Shown: positions 35,593 through 45,231, counted from the first letter of the stretch. The stretch is 64,000 nt of DNA from Bacteroidales bacterium (GCA_020026275.1 JAHHQQ010000003.1:1-64000); one strand, 5' to 3'. Notes: a model not told the origin generated them from the sequence alone. A program made the numbers and translations.

Positions 35593-35681
35593 ATGAATCA
35601 GACAGATGTAAAGTATCGTTCTACCACAAGAAGAGCGAGTCCGATGCCAAGGGAAATTGTCCCGTAATGGCACGGCTAACT
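35593..35681 (+). pseudogene. Remnant of a tyrosine integrase N-terminus
   Basis: A short stretch reads KVSFYHKKSESDAKG then NCPVMARLT, like the N-terminal arm-binding domain of Bacteroides tyrosine integrases (FYLKK..D..GKAPI..RIT). It opens at ATG 35593 (MNQTDVK) but needs a one-base shift to enter the matching frame, and stops matching after about 30 residues. The rest of the integrase is absent. Together with the two broken helix-turn-helix genes it marks a decayed integrative element. Short length makes this tentative. Confidence 0.42.
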
Positions 35682-35687
35682 GATAAC

Positions 35688-35720
35688 AAAGAAACGACCA
35701 GTAACAAGGCCGTTTCTTTT
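35688..35720 (-). terminator. Hairpin after the broken helix-turn-helix genes
   Basis: Minus strand AAAGAAACGGCC pairs with GGTCGTTTCTTT (one G-U pair) around an 8-base loop, just after the helix-turn-helix stop at 35729. A terminator of the old element is likely; there is no long T-run after the stem. Confidence 0.5.
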
Positions 35721-35728
35721 GCATTGTT

Positions 35729-36029
35729 TCATACCCATCGCTGTTCTTCCCTGCATCTTTTATATGCGTCGTCAAGAACTTTCTGTATGTCTGACTCTTT
35801 GTAAAGGGCTTTTCCCTGCACAAGGTAGTAAGGTATCATACCGAGGGTCCGGTTACGCCGGCTTACTTTCAACAGCTTTGAAAGTTCCTTGTCCGTAAGG
35901 AAATAATCACCGTGGAATGCGGGTCTCGGAGCCGTCCGTATTGCATCTATCATACGTTCCATGTTTTCCAGCCTTTTGAAAATAGTATCAATCCGCTGGT
36001 CCTTTCTGTCTATAAGTGTCGCAACTCAT
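35729..36029 (-). pseudogene. Broken helix-turn-helix (excisionase-type) gene of a mobile element, second copy
   Basis: The ATG at 36029 overlaps the stop of the first helix-turn-helix gene (ATGA), but its frame stops after 13 codons. A one-base shift joins it to a frame reading LIDRKDQRIDTIFKRLENM then DYFLTDKELSKLLKVSRR, the usual form of Bacteroides mobile-element HTH proteins. After SRR the recognition helix seems about four residues short before IPYYLVQGKALYKESDIQ. An intact 77-codon frame from 35962 remains. It is probably a non-functional relic. Confidence 0.6.
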
Positions 36030-36318
36030 GGCTTTCTTTTATGTGGGTGACAACTTGATTCCAACATGCTTTGCACATCTTCCAGCTTGTAGAAGAACTT
36101 GTTCTTCATCCGGGTAAAAGGCAACAGCCCTTTCTCTCGATATACCAGAAACGTTCTCTTGGATATGCGGAGAACCCCGCATACCTCCGATTGTCCATCC
36201 ATTTTTTCAGTCCCGCGTCTTTGGCCGGACTGCATATACCGGTGACTTTTTTCTCTATCATGCTGAGCCGGACAACCCGTTCGTCAAATATCCGTTTGTC
36301 TATACATATAATTTCCAT
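36026..36318 (-). pseudogene. Frameshifted helix-turn-helix (excisionase-type) gene of a mobile element, first copy
   Basis: The start at 36318 gives MEIICIDKRIFDERV ... LKKWMDN, then the frame is lost near 36187-36190. One base off, it resumes EVCGVLRISKRTFLVYREKG then LPFTRMKNKFFYKLEDVQSML. Joined, this is the standard HTH protein found beside integrases in Bacteroides conjugative and mobilisable elements (WLDNQEVC..L.ISKRTLQ.YR). A single-base deletion in the CAG of NQE would explain it: CAATCGGAGG for CAATCAGGAGG. It lies directly upstream of the second copy, as in intact elements. Confidence 0.68.
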
Positions 36319-36360
36319 ACTGCCGTTTTGTTAGGATTGAATGCCAAGTTCCTTTTTAAT

Positions 36361-36381
36361 TTTTGCCGGACATTGGCAAAA
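36361..36381. repeat. Small inverted repeat in the gap before the MATE gene
   Basis: TTTTGCC (36361-36367) and GGCAAAA (36375-36381) with a 7-base loop. It lies in the 36319-36591 gap, which otherwise shows no recognisable gene; it may be leftover element DNA or an old junction. Significance is uncertain. Confidence 0.3.
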
Positions 36382-36591
36382 GCCGACAGGGATGAACTGG
36401 CTATATTTCCTGGTCGAATACAGATCAGATGACTTCCCCTGTCAAAAGTTAAATATGGCCAAGTCGTCATTCTGGTTTGACCTATTTGTGAAAATGTGCG
36501 CAACGCATTATCAAACAACGAGCTACGCACCAAATCAATTAATTGTTTTAACCTTAAATTTAACCTATGAAAAACTATTTTAGGATATGTA

Positions 36592-36622
36592 TTGCAATCT
36601 CTATGCCATTTGTGTATCTTTG
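36592..36622 (+). promoter_or_regulatory. Bacteroides-type promoter of the MATE gene
   Basis: TTG (36592-36594), 20 bp, TATCTTTG (36615-36622) followed by C. Transcription should start near 36629, about 20 bases before the ATG at 36649. It rules out starts upstream of that ATG. Confidence 0.7.
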
Positions 36623-36648
36623 CGGCCCAATTACTGATCATAAAAAGA

Positions 36649-37989
36649 ATGGTCCCAATAAAATATATCTATTCGTACAGGCATATATGGGAAATAGCCT
36701 ACCCTATCCTCATCAGCCTGATTATGGAACAGTTGGTCGGCATGACCGATACAGCCTTTCTCGGAAGAGTCGGAGAAGTGGAATTGGGAGCCTCTGCAAT
36801 TGCAGGTGTCTATTATATGGTGCTGCACATGATAGGATTCGGTTTCAGTGTCGGTGCACAGATTATCATAGCTCGCAGAAACGGAGAAAAAGAGTTCAAG
36901 GAGACTGGAAATGTCTTCTATCATGGGATTTTTTTCCTTTTGGCTCTCTGCCTTGGCATCATTCTCATCTCAGAACTCGTTTCCCCCTGGATTATGTCAG
37001 CCATCGTCTCTTCTGAGCATATTCGGACCGCGGCCCTGGATTATGTACGTTTCCGGCTGCCAGGTCTGCTCTTCGCCTATATGACAGCCATGTTCCGGTC
37101 CTTCTATATTGGCACTGTCCAGACCAAAACTTTGTCTCTGAACTCTGTCATTATGGTTGTGTCCAATGTTGTTTTCAACTGGATTTTGATTTTCGGAAAA
37201 GGAGACATCCCCGCTTTGGGTATCAAGGGTGCCGCCATCGGTTCCACTTTGGCAGAACTGGTCTCTTTGATGTTCTTTGTCATTTATACACCCCACAAGA
37301 CGGATTGCCGGAAATACGGACTGAATTGTTTCGAGAAATTCAGTTACAAAAAATTAAAGGATATTCTTTCAGTTTCAGTCTGGACTATGATTCTCAATGT
37401 CGTATCCCTCTCAACCTGGCTTATTTTCTTTGTTTCCATTGAACATTTGGGCGAAAGATCCCTTGCCGTTTCCAACATAGTGCGGAGCATTGCAGGACTT
37501 TTGTGGATGGTGATGATGGCTTTCGCTTCCACCTGCAGTTCTCTTGTGAGCAATCTGATTGGCAGCGGCCATCCTGAACTGGTTCAGACACTGGTCCGGC
37601 GGGTATTGAAAATCAGCTATGGAGTAACGGCTGTCATGATACTCCTGGTAGTCTGTTTCCCTGAAATGTTTATACGCATCTATACTGATCTGCCCGATTT
37701 GATTGCAGAATCAAAACCGGCGCTGATGGTGCTTTGTGCTTCCTATGTCGTAACAGTGCCAGCCAATGTGTTTTTCCAGTCTGTCGCAGGTACCGGCAAC
37801 ACCCGAATATCCTTCTTCCTGGAGATGATCAGTCTCATTTTCTATATGGCCTATTGTTTTTTGGTCATCAATTTGCTGAAGTCTTCCATTGCTGTATGTT
37901 GGACTTCTGAGATTGCCTACGGCTTGCCCATGATGATTCTGTCATACCTATATCTTGCAAGTGGCCGATGGAGAGGAAAAGCAGTTTGA
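36649..37989 (+). CDS. MATE-family efflux transporter
   Basis: A 446-residue, 12-span inner-membrane antiporter that expels drugs or metabolites using Na+ or H+. The N-terminal half shows the MATE opening IWEIAYPILISLIMEQLVGMTDTAFLGRVGEVELGA, split here by loops as usual, with the family motif near TDTAFLG. The C-terminal half repeats the fold (VPANVFFQSVAGTGNTR). The start at 36649 is set by the promoter. A hairpin follows the stop. Confidence 0.9.
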   Translation: MVPIKYIYSYRHIWEIAYPILISLIMEQLVGMTDTAFLGRVGEVELGASAIAGVYYMVLHMIGFGFSVGAQIIIARRNGEKEFKETGNVFYHGIFFLLALCLGIILISELVSPWIMSAIVSSEHIRTAALDYVRFRLPGLLFAYMTAMFRSFYIGTVQTKTLSLNSVIMVVSNVVFNWILIFGKGDIPALGIKGAAIGSTLAELVSLMFFVIYTPHKTDCRKYGLNCFEKFSYKKLKDILSVSVWTMILNVVSLSTWLIFFVSIEHLGERSLAVSNIVRSIAGLLWMVMMAFASTCSSLVSNLIGSGHPELVQTLVRRVLKISYGVTAVMILLVVCFPEMFIRIYTDLPDLIAESKPALMVLCASYVVTVPANVFFQSVAGTGNTRISFFLEMISLIFYMAYCFLVINLLKSSIAVCWTSEIAYGLPMMILSYLYLASGRWRGKAV

Positions 37990-37995
37990 TTTTAT

Positions 37996-38021
37996 TGGCA
38001 AAAAGCAGTATATTTTTGCCA
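37996..38021 (+). terminator. Hairpin after the MATE gene
   Basis: TGGCAAAAA (37996-38004) and TTTTTGCCA (38013-38021), perfect 9-bp arms with an 8-base loop, seven bases after the stop. The run of T lies within the arm, so it is a plausible but weak terminator. Confidence 0.55.
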
Positions 38022-38086
38022 TTATGTAGGAAATCCATCGCAGGGCATATTAGTTGTTGCACTTTTTGACAATAATTGTTCCTCTT

Positions 38087-39496
38087 ATGAGCATTTGGCT
38101 TAAACTTTTGATATTGGCGATTCTAGCAAGCGTCATATATGTCATCATCATGGAAAACCGCAATCCGGTCAAAACGTTGGCTTGGGTACTGGTCTTGATT
38201 TTTCTTCCCGTAATTGGATTGCTGGCCTATATCTTTGTTGGAATGGACAAGAGGAAAACACCTATCATTTCTGATGGAAGAAGGGCGGAGCTGAAACGCC
38301 ATACCGTAGAAAACAATCCGGACCGGATTTGCACTTCCACCGGCAGCCATTTCGACAAATTGTCACACTTGCTCAGAAAGACCAACTTTGCCTATCTCCT
38401 GGACGGCAATGCCATCACTCCCTACACGGTTTTTGACGAAATGTTCGATGCCCAGCTGAAAGACATTGAACGAGCGCGACATCATGTCCATGTCATCTAT
38501 TTCAAGTTTGAGGAGGATTCGACAGGAAAACGGCTTCAGCAGCTCCTGATCCGCAAGGCACAAGAAGGAGTCAAGGTCCGTCTGATCTATGATGATGTCG
38601 CCAATTTCCTTGTCCGGAAAGGTTTCTACAAGGAAATGGCGCAGGCCGGAGTGGAAGTCTACCCTTTTGCACGAGTTTATATCCCCTTTCTGATGAGCAA
38701 CACGAATTATAGGAATCACAGAAAGATTGTCGTCATTGATGGTAAGATCGGTTATATCGGTGGCATGAACATAGCGGAACGATATTCCGTCGGAATCCGA
38801 GGCGGTCTCTACCGGGATACTCATATGAAGGTGGAAGGACCGGCGGCAAATGAACTTCAGTCTGCTTTCCTCATTGACTGGCAATTCGCTTCCGGTCATT
38901 ATCTCAATGAAGATGATCTCTATCCTGTTCTTGATCCGGTCGGCAACAGCAAGGTGCAAATTGTCACATCCGGTCCAATGAACAAATGGGACAATATGAA
39001 ACATGCGTTCATCGAGCTTGTCTCCGCCACCCGGAAATATATTTATATCCAGTCTCCATATCTCTTGCCTACTGATTCTGTCCTTTCTGCTATTCAAAAT
39101 GCAGCATTGTCAGGAGTAGATGTCCGAATTATGATTCCGACCCATGGCGACAAAGGAATTCTCCCTCCTCTCGCTTCTCGCTCCTATGTCAAAGCCATCT
39201 TGAAATCAGGTGCGCGGATTTTCTTATACGACAACGGCTATCTTCATTCCAAAGCCATCGTGGCAGATGATGAGATAGTGACCATCGGTTCCACGAACAT
39301 TGACTGGCGTAGTTTTGAACAGAATTTTGAAGCAAACGGGTTCATCTATGATGTTTCCCTGGCCCGGAAGATGAAGGCTGTTTTTCTGGAGGATGTCCGG
39401 TACTGCCGTGAAATTTTCTTGGATCAATGGGGGCAGAGAAGTATCTGGGAGAAATTCAAGGAATCTTTTGCCCGCCTTTTCTCTCCTATATTATAG
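38087..39496 (+). CDS. cls: Cardiolipin synthase (phospholipase D family)
   Basis: A 469-residue inner-membrane enzyme that joins two phosphatidylglycerols to make cardiolipin. Two N-terminal membrane helices (ILAILASVIYVII and TLAWVLVLIFLPVIGLLAYIF) are followed by a catalytic domain with both HKD motifs: H211/K213/D218 in NHRKIVVID and H387/K389/D394 in YLHSKAIVADD. The ATG at 38087 (MSIWLKLL) is preferred over a TTG at 38054. The rhodanese lipoprotein follows after 35 bp and may share its transcript. Confidence 0.92.
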   Translation: MSIWLKLLILAILASVIYVIIMENRNPVKTLAWVLVLIFLPVIGLLAYIFVGMDKRKTPIISDGRRAELKRHTVENNPDRICTSTGSHFDKLSHLLRKTNFAYLLDGNAITPYTVFDEMFDAQLKDIERARHHVHVIYFKFEEDSTGKRLQQLLIRKAQEGVKVRLIYDDVANFLVRKGFYKEMAQAGVEVYPFARVYIPFLMSNTNYRNHRKIVVIDGKIGYIGGMNIAERYSVGIRGGLYRDTHMKVEGPAANELQSAFLIDWQFASGHYLNEDDLYPVLDPVGNSKVQIVTSGPMNKWDNMKHAFIELVSATRKYIYIQSPYLLPTDSVLSAIQNAALSGVDVRIMIPTHGDKGILPPLASRSYVKAILKSGARIFLYDNGYLHSKAIVADDEIVTIGSTNIDWRSFEQNFEANGFIYDVSLARKMKAVFLEDVRYCREIFLDQWGQRSIWEKFKESFARLFSPIL

Positions 39497-39531
39497 GTAT
39501 ATGAATATGTTTACAATTATTGAAAAAGATC

Positions 39532-39963
39532 ATGAATAAAATTTTTCTATCCCTTCTGGCCCTTCTATTGGGCGTATTGACTTTCAATGCCTGCAAGAAC
39601 AAGAGTAAAAACCAGGATGAGGTGCCCCAATCTTCGGTTGTTCAGGACTATCGCCGTCTGGATGTAGAAGAATTCAAGAAAGTTCTTGCTGATACCTCCA
39701 TTGTACTGGTAGATGTGCGTACTCCTGAAGAGCATGCCAAGGGTTGCATTCCTGGAACAGATTACAATATTGATGTGCTCAATGAGAACTTCACATCCAA
39801 GAGTCTCAGTTTGCTGAAAGAAGGCAGTACCATAGCTGTTTATTGTAGAAGTGGCAGAAGAAGCCAGACCGCTGCGCATATTTTGCTGGACTACGGTTTC
39901 AAGGTAATTGAACTAAGTTCAGGATTCAACGGTTGGACAGAATCTGTCAATACCCAAAAATAG
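39532..39963 (+). CDS. Rhodanese-like lipoprotein
   Basis: A 143-residue lipoprotein, lipidated at C21 (LTFNACKN), with a single rhodanese domain (about 42-140). VLVDVRTPEEHAKGCIPG is the entry motif and C105 in YCRSGRRS the sulfur-accepting cysteine of the active loop. It probably handles persulfide or thiol groups in the periplasm; the partner is unknown. ATG at 39532 gives a normal signal peptide; a TTG four codons upstream is less likely. Confidence 0.88.
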   Translation: MNKIFLSLLALLLGVLTFNACKNKSKNQDEVPQSSVVQDYRRLDVEEFKKVLADTSIVLVDVRTPEEHAKGCIPGTDYNIDVLNENFTSKSLSLLKEGSTIAVYCRSGRRSQTAAHILLDYGFKVIELSSGFNGWTESVNTQK

Positions 39964-40021
39964 TTAGATTTTTCCGCATTTATACCAAATTCTGACGATA
40001 GGACGGCGTACAGGAACTCTT

Positions 40022-40029
40022 TAACTTTG
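40022..40029 (+). promoter_or_regulatory. -7 box of the susC-like operon
   Basis: TAACTTTG matches TAnnTTTG, 26 bp before the susC-like ATG. No TTG lies at the -33 position; GGAACTC at 40014-40020 is just upstream instead. The promoter may depend on another activator or sigma factor. Confidence 0.5.
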
Positions 40030-40054
40030 TTTTTCCATTATTTAGAATGAACGA

Positions 40055-43000
40055 ATGAAGTTGAAAGAAACAATGTCCTTTTGTCTTAGATTCTTGTTGC
40101 CGCATCTCTGTCTGGTGTTTTTGACTGTTGTCACAGCGTCTGCACAAGTGTCTCAGACCGTTTTCAAAATCAAAGGCCATGTAGAAGATACAGAAGGTGC
40201 ACCTCTTGCTGGAGCAGTTGCTCTCACTCATGACAGCCGGAAACAGTTGCAGGGGGTGACAGCAGATGAAAATGGTGATTTCGAACTGCTACTCTCACCT
40301 GATACTGCTTTCTTTTGGGTCCAGATGCTCGGTTTCACGGAACAGAAGGTGAAGGTCTCTCCGGACAAGAAATTCTACCGGATTCGCCTATCTGCAGAAA
40401 CTGAATCTCTCGGAGATGTCGTGGTAACCGGCTATTTGGACAAGAAAAAGAAAAGCTACACAGGGGCAGCCCATGTAATCCGCCGTGAGGACATCCAGGC
40501 AATGGTTCAAACCAATGTATTGGAAATCATCCAATTACAGACTCCCGGATTCGAAATATTTGACAATATCAAGGATGGCTCCAATCCGAACAAAATTCCT
40601 GAAATGGTGCTTCGCGGAAGAAGCAGTTTCATTGAAGGTGACCAGACCAATGTACCTCTATTCATATTGGATGGGACGGAAGTGGATGTTTCCTATGTTT
40701 TTGATATGCCGTCTGAGGACATTGAGTCCATTTCCGTACTGAAGGATGCGGCGGCCACTTCATTCTATGGTTCCAAAGCGGCCAACGGTGTCATTGTCAT
40801 CACGACCCGACCGACCAAGGCCGGCCGTCTGAATGTGAGCTACAGTGGCAATTTCCAGGCAAGTTTCCCGGACTTGTCTGACTATCATCTGCTCAATGCG
40901 GCAGAAAAGTTGGAATATGAACGTTTGGCAGGAATCTATGGTGATTTCAAAGGGGACAGCCAAATGGATATTGACCAGCAGAAACTCTATTACAAGCGGC
41001 TCGATCAGGTCCATGCCGGAATCAATACAGATTGGAAACGCATGGCGCTTAGAACAGGTTTCAATCATATCCATAACCTGATGTTTTCTGGAGGCAGCGA
41101 AGATTTCCGGTACAATGTATCCGGCAGCTACAATAACATCATGGGAGTCATGGACAAATCAGGAAGAAACGTCGCCTCTTTACGTATCAACCTTACATAT
41201 GGCAACTTGAAGAAAATCTTCATTCAGAACATGACTTCTTTCACCAAGAATTCCTCGCATGATGTCCCTTATGGAAGCTTTTCCGATTACGTACGACTTA
41301 ATCCTTACGATGCGCCTTATTTGGAAAACGGTTTTCTGAACAATGAACTTTCCTTCAATTCTGCCAACCCGCTCTATGAAAAGAAATTGAACAGTTTCAT
41401 CAGAAGTTCTTCCGGCAGTTTCATCAACAGTTTCAAGTTGAGATGGAATATTCTTTCTGATTTGAGGCTGGAGGCCAGCATCTCATATCGTCAGGGAAAC
41501 AACGAGGGAAATACCTTCTATTCTCCCCTATCCAAGCGTTTCATTTTGAAAGATCCTTTGAAAAAAGGCAGTTTCGATGTAGTCAATGGAACTTCTCGCT
41601 CTTTATCGGGCAATGCATTCATTGTATGGAACAAGTCTTGGGGGCCCCGGCAGGAAAGTCTGTTAAGTGTGAGTGGCGGTATGAACATTGAGTCCACACA
41701 TACCGAATCCCATTCCTTCAGCGCCATTGGTGTTCTTTCCGACAAACTGGAACATCCTTCCATGTCTACAAACTATGCGGAAAGCCATCCTGGAGGAAGT
41801 GAAGACCGGTCTCGTATGCTGGGCTTCTATGCCAATGCCAATTATATCTGGAAGAATCGTTACTTTGTCGATTTTTCTTTCCGTTATGAAGGTTCCTCCA
41901 AATTTGGCGCGGACAACAAATTCGCTCCTTTCGGCTCTTTGGGATTTGGTTGGAATATCCATCAGGAATCATGGTTAATAGACAGCCATGTATCACTTCT
42001 GAAATTTCGTGCCAGTTTGGGATATGTCGGCAATGCAGGTTTCAATCCTTATCAGGCACAGCTGGCCTACCAATATCGTCCTGACCTGAATTACAATGGA
42101 AACATCGGTGCCATTCCCATTTCCATGGTCAATCCGCATCTTAAATGGGAGAGAAGTTTCAAACAGAATATCGGTTTGGATTTCGGATTCCTCAAGGATC
42201 GTATCACAGGCACCTTGGATGTCTACTTTGATACGACCAATGATTTGGTAATGACTATCGCCAAGCCGGGACATACAGGATTTCTTAATGCCAAGGAGAA
42301 TTTGGGGAAAATCCGCAACAATGGAGTGGAACTTTCATTTCGCGGCAATGTACTGCACAGCCCAAAAAACAACTTGAATCTCTTCCTGAGTATGGGACAT
42401 AATCGGAACAGAATAGTTTCAATATCTGATTATCTGAAAAATAAGAATAAAGAAAACGAAAAGAATTCCTCCAATCTGCCTGCAGCTTTCTACGAGGAAG
42501 GAGAATCCATGACTGCTTTGAAAGTCATGATGTCTGCGGGTATCAACCCTGCCAATGGACGTGAAGTCTTCATCCGGAAGAACGGCGACCTTACATACCA
42601 ATATGACTATAGAGAAAAGCAAGTCGTTGGAGACACTTCCCCACTGGTCCAAGGCTCTTTCGGATTTTCATGGAACTGGAAAAATGTGGATTTGTCCATG
42701 TATTTTGCTTACCGTCTCGGTGCAACTATCTACAACCAGACGTTGGCTACCAAAGTGGAAGGTGCCAATCCAAGTCAGAACTCTGACCGTCGTGTCTTTC
42801 AAGACCGATGGGAGAAACCAGGCGACCTTGCCAAATTCAAGGACATCGCCAACCGTCAGATTACTCCGCCGACCAGCCGTTTTGTCGCCAAGGAGTATGC
42901 TCTGGATGGTTCTTCTCTCAAACTGTCGTATACATTGCCAGAATCTTGGAGCAGACGAGTTCATTTGCGGATGATTCGTTTTTCCGTTTCCGCAGGTGAC

Positions 43001-43090
43001 CTGTTCAACTGGTCATCCATTCAGAGAGAAAGAGGTCTGGACTATCCGTTTGCCCATATGTTGCAGGGCTCATTGAATATAACTTTATAA
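40055..43090 (+). CDS. SusC/RagA-family TonB-dependent outer membrane transporter
   Basis: A 1011-residue outer-membrane importer. Signal peptide ends near TASAQ; a CarboxypepD_reg-like domain (about 36-115) is followed by DVVVTGYLDKKKKSYTGA, the plug (LRGRSSF ... LFILDGTEVD ... VLKDAAATSFYGSKAANGVIVITT) and a beta-barrel ending in GSLNITL. It takes up a bulky nutrient with its SusD lid, powered by TonB. It is the first gene of a seven-gene operon without glycosidases, so the substrate may be a peptide, metal complex or cofactor instead of a glycan; this is inference. Confidence 0.93.
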   Translation: MKLKETMSFCLRFLLPHLCLVFLTVVTASAQVSQTVFKIKGHVEDTEGAPLAGAVALTHDSRKQLQGVTADENGDFELLLSPDTAFFWVQMLGFTEQKVKVSPDKKFYRIRLSAETESLGDVVVTGYLDKKKKSYTGAAHVIRREDIQAMVQTNVLEIIQLQTPGFEIFDNIKDGSNPNKIPEMVLRGRSSFIEGDQTNVPLFILDGTEVDVSYVFDMPSEDIESISVLKDAAATSFYGSKAANGVIVITTRPTKAGRLNVSYSGNFQASFPDLSDYHLLNAAEKLEYERLAGIYGDFKGDSQMDIDQQKLYYKRLDQVHAGINTDWKRMALRTGFNHIHNLMFSGGSEDFRYNVSGSYNNIMGVMDKSGRNVASLRINLTYGNLKKIFIQNMTSFTKNSSHDVPYGSFSDYVRLNPYDAPYLENGFLNNELSFNSANPLYEKKLNSFIRSSSGSFINSFKLRWNILSDLRLEASISYRQGNNEGNTFYSPLSKRFILKDPLKKGSFDVVNGTSRSLSGNAFIVWNKSWGPRQESLLSVSGGMNIESTHTESHSFSAIGVLSDKLEHPSMSTNYAESHPGGSEDRSRMLGFYANANYIWKNRYFVDFSFRYEGSSKFGADNKFAPFGSLGFGWNIHQESWLIDSHVSLLKFRASLGYVGNAGFNPYQAQLAYQYRPDLNYNGNIGAIPISMVNPHLKWERSFKQNIGLDFGFLKDRITGTLDVYFDTTNDLVMTIAKPGHTGFLNAKENLGKIRNNGVELSFRGNVLHSPKNNLNLFLSMGHNRNRIVSISDYLKNKNKENEKNSSNLPAAFYEEGESMTALKVMMSAGINPANGREVFIRKNGDLTYQYDYREKQVVGDTSPLVQGSFGFSWNWKNVDLSMYFAYRLGATIYNQTLATKVEGANPSQNSDRRVFQDRWEKPGDLAKFKDIANRQITPPTSRFVAKEYALDGSSLKLSYTLPESWSRRVHLRMIRFSVSAGDLFNWSSIQRERGLDYPFAHMLQGSLNITL

Positions 43091-43094
43091 GGAA

Positions 43095-44522
43095 ATGACA
43101 ACAATTTATCATAAATATATCTTCCGAATCATGACGGCTCTCCTGCTTCTGGCTGGTGCGGCTTCCTGTAACTTTCTAGACATCGACACCCCGGGTATTG
43201 TGAACAAGGACAAGATGTTCGAGAATGAGCAAGGATTCGTGGATGCCATGGATGGAGTCTATGCCTCCATGACACGGCCTGAACTCTATGGAGAGCAGTT
43301 GTCATTCGGTTTCATCGACGAGATTGCCCAGCTTTACTACAACGATTACGAATCCTATGAAACTCTGCTGACCAGGACATACGACCTGAAATATCTGGAT
43401 GAGGATGTACGTCATCAGATTGACGATATCTGGAACGGGATGTATAATGTCATTTCTTCGGTGAACTGCATATTGGACAATGTGGAACAGCACGATTTCC
43501 CTATTCTTCCCCGCATCAAGGGAGAGGCGCTCGCAATCCGCGCGTTCCTGCATTTCGATCTCCTCCGTCTGTTCGCCCCGAACTACGACAGAGGCGACGA
43601 AAAAGCCATTCCCTATGTCACGCACTTCAGCATTGACCTGGTAAAAAGAAGCACAGTCAAGGAAGTTTATGATTTGATCGTGAAAGATCTTGAAGAAGCT
43701 TATATCCTGCTGCAAGAGAACCGACCGGCAAAAGAACACAAGCAGACAGAACTTTACCTTTCGGAATATGCCGCAGCAGGTATTCTGGCGAGAGCCGCCA
43801 ATTGGGCAGGAGACCATCAGAAAGCCGTTGCCTATGCAAGGAAAGCTCTTGAAGGAAACTGCTGGTTTTCTAGAGAAGAGCAAGTCAAGACTCTTTTCAT
43901 GGGCTACACAGCCAGAAAGGAATGTGTTTGGGGAATTCATGCTCCCTTTATGTATTTGAAAGTGAGAGCCAGAATGTATCCATCAAGAAGAACTGGCTCT
44001 TTGAATATGGTTCGTGACAATTACAAAGAAATATTTCGAGTGAACACGTTCACGCCAATCAATAATGATTACCGATATCAGGCCTATTTCAAGCGTACCA
44101 ACTGGGACAAGCCTGTTACCTGTTGTGCCAAATTATATGACAAATACTACGACGAGGAACAGCATCCTGCTGAGGGACGCACGCCGGCAATCAATCTGGT
44201 CCGCATCTCTGAGATGTACTACATCCTTGCAGAGTCTCTCTACGATACTGATCCGCAGGTGGCACTGGATTATTTGAACAAGGTAGTGACTGCCAGAGGA
44301 TTGCTTCCGATGGAGATGTCCCGAATAGACACACCTGAAAAATTTCGTGATGAACTGGTCAATGAAATTACGAAGGAATATTGGGGAGAAGGACAGATAT
44401 TCTTTACCTATAAAAGATTCCTTTTGGATATGGATGGAGTGAACGGCAAATTCTATCCTGCTTCCGATAAAGTGTATATTCTACCGTTGCCGGAAAATGA
44501 AAAATCGGAGGGAGCGGATTAA
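43095..44522 (+). CDS. SusD/RagB-family lipoprotein
   Basis: A 475-residue lipoprotein on the outer face of the outer membrane, forming a lid over the SusC-like barrel. Lipidation is at C25 (GAASCNFLDID). The N-terminal segment FLDIDTPGIVNKDKMF is typical, TPR-like helices lie in the middle (GEALAIRAFLHFDLLRLFAPNY), and the RagB/SusD C-terminal region holds VRISEMYYILAE. It starts four bases after the susC-like stop. The ligand is not evident. Confidence 0.92.
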   Translation: MTTIYHKYIFRIMTALLLLAGAASCNFLDIDTPGIVNKDKMFENEQGFVDAMDGVYASMTRPELYGEQLSFGFIDEIAQLYYNDYESYETLLTRTYDLKYLDEDVRHQIDDIWNGMYNVISSVNCILDNVEQHDFPILPRIKGEALAIRAFLHFDLLRLFAPNYDRGDEKAIPYVTHFSIDLVKRSTVKEVYDLIVKDLEEAYILLQENRPAKEHKQTELYLSEYAAAGILARAANWAGDHQKAVAYARKALEGNCWFSREEQVKTLFMGYTARKECVWGIHAPFMYLKVRARMYPSRRTGSLNMVRDNYKEIFRVNTFTPINNDYRYQAYFKRTNWDKPVTCCAKLYDKYYDEEQHPAEGRTPAINLVRISEMYYILAESLYDTDPQVALDYLNKVVTARGLLPMEMSRIDTPEKFRDELVNEITKEYWGEGQIFFTYKRFLLDMDGVNGKFYPASDKVYILPLPENEKSEGAD

Positions 44523-44523
44523 A

Positions 44524-45210
44524 ATGAAAAAAATAGCGATAATAAGAATTGGACTCTGCTTTCTGCTAACTTGCTGGATGGTCGGCTGTGTTCGGATGGA
44601 GAGTTTTGCCTACAAAGGTGAAGAGAAAATCAGTTTTGCCACCGATTCCATCTATTTCTCTTTTGGTACGGAACCTTTTTCCGTTACGGATACGACCCTT
44701 CGACTGAGGGTAGAGATCATTGGCAGTCCACAAACGGCAGACCGCCATTTCAAGATTGACATCAACGAGGACCGGACTTCCGCCAAAGCCGGATTGCATT
44801 ATGATGAATTTCCCTTGGATTATCTGGTGGAAAAAGAGAAATGCATTTCCGAAGTTCCCGTAACCATCCACCGCCTGAATCTGGAAGCAGACAATGTCTA
44901 TACACTGTCCCTTTCATTAGTGTCCAATGAAGATTTCGGTCTGGGGGCAGTGGAATATCAACGTCTGACCATAGCATTCACAAACCGTCTGGACTGTCCG
45001 GATTGGTGGAACCGACTCTCTTATTGGCTAGGAGAATACAATGTCAGGAAATATCAGAAGTTCATCGAACTTTTTGGTCGTCCCATTTCACAGAATGATA
45101 TAAATACCAATAAATATGGTATCCTACGCATCTTCAAAGAAGTGAAGATTTATTTTGAAGCCCATCCTGAATTTGGAGTTGACTTTCCTGACGTACATTG
45201 GATTGTATAA
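44524..45210 (+). CDS. DUF4843-type lipoprotein
   Basis: A 228-residue lipoprotein (lipobox MVGC) starting two bases after the SusD-like stop. The N-terminal half is beta-rich, with RVEIIGSPQTADRHFKI and KAGLHYDEF resembling a Calx-beta-like fold; the C-terminal part holds DCPDWWNRLSYWLGEYNVRKYQ. The family is known from susCD loci with a PKD-like protein, and has no proven function. It is probably a surface-exposed accessory binding protein. An ATG nine codons upstream overlaps susD and is less likely. Confidence 0.78.
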   Translation: MKKIAIIRIGLCFLLTCWMVGCVRMESFAYKGEEKISFATDSIYFSFGTEPFSVTDTTLRLRVEIIGSPQTADRHFKIDINEDRTSAKAGLHYDEFPLDYLVEKEKCISEVPVTIHRLNLEADNVYTLSLSLVSNEDFGLGAVEYQRLTIAFTNRLDCPDWWNRLSYWLGEYNVRKYQKFIELFGRPISQNDINTNKYGILRIFKEVKIYFEAHPEFGVDFPDVHWIV

Positions 45211-45231
45211 TTTTATTAACATTATCATAAT

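Noticed and set aside
40055..44522. A polysaccharide utilisation locus
   Set aside because: SusC and SusD are present, but no glycosidase, lyase, esterase or hybrid sensor lies near them, so the glycan label is not supported.
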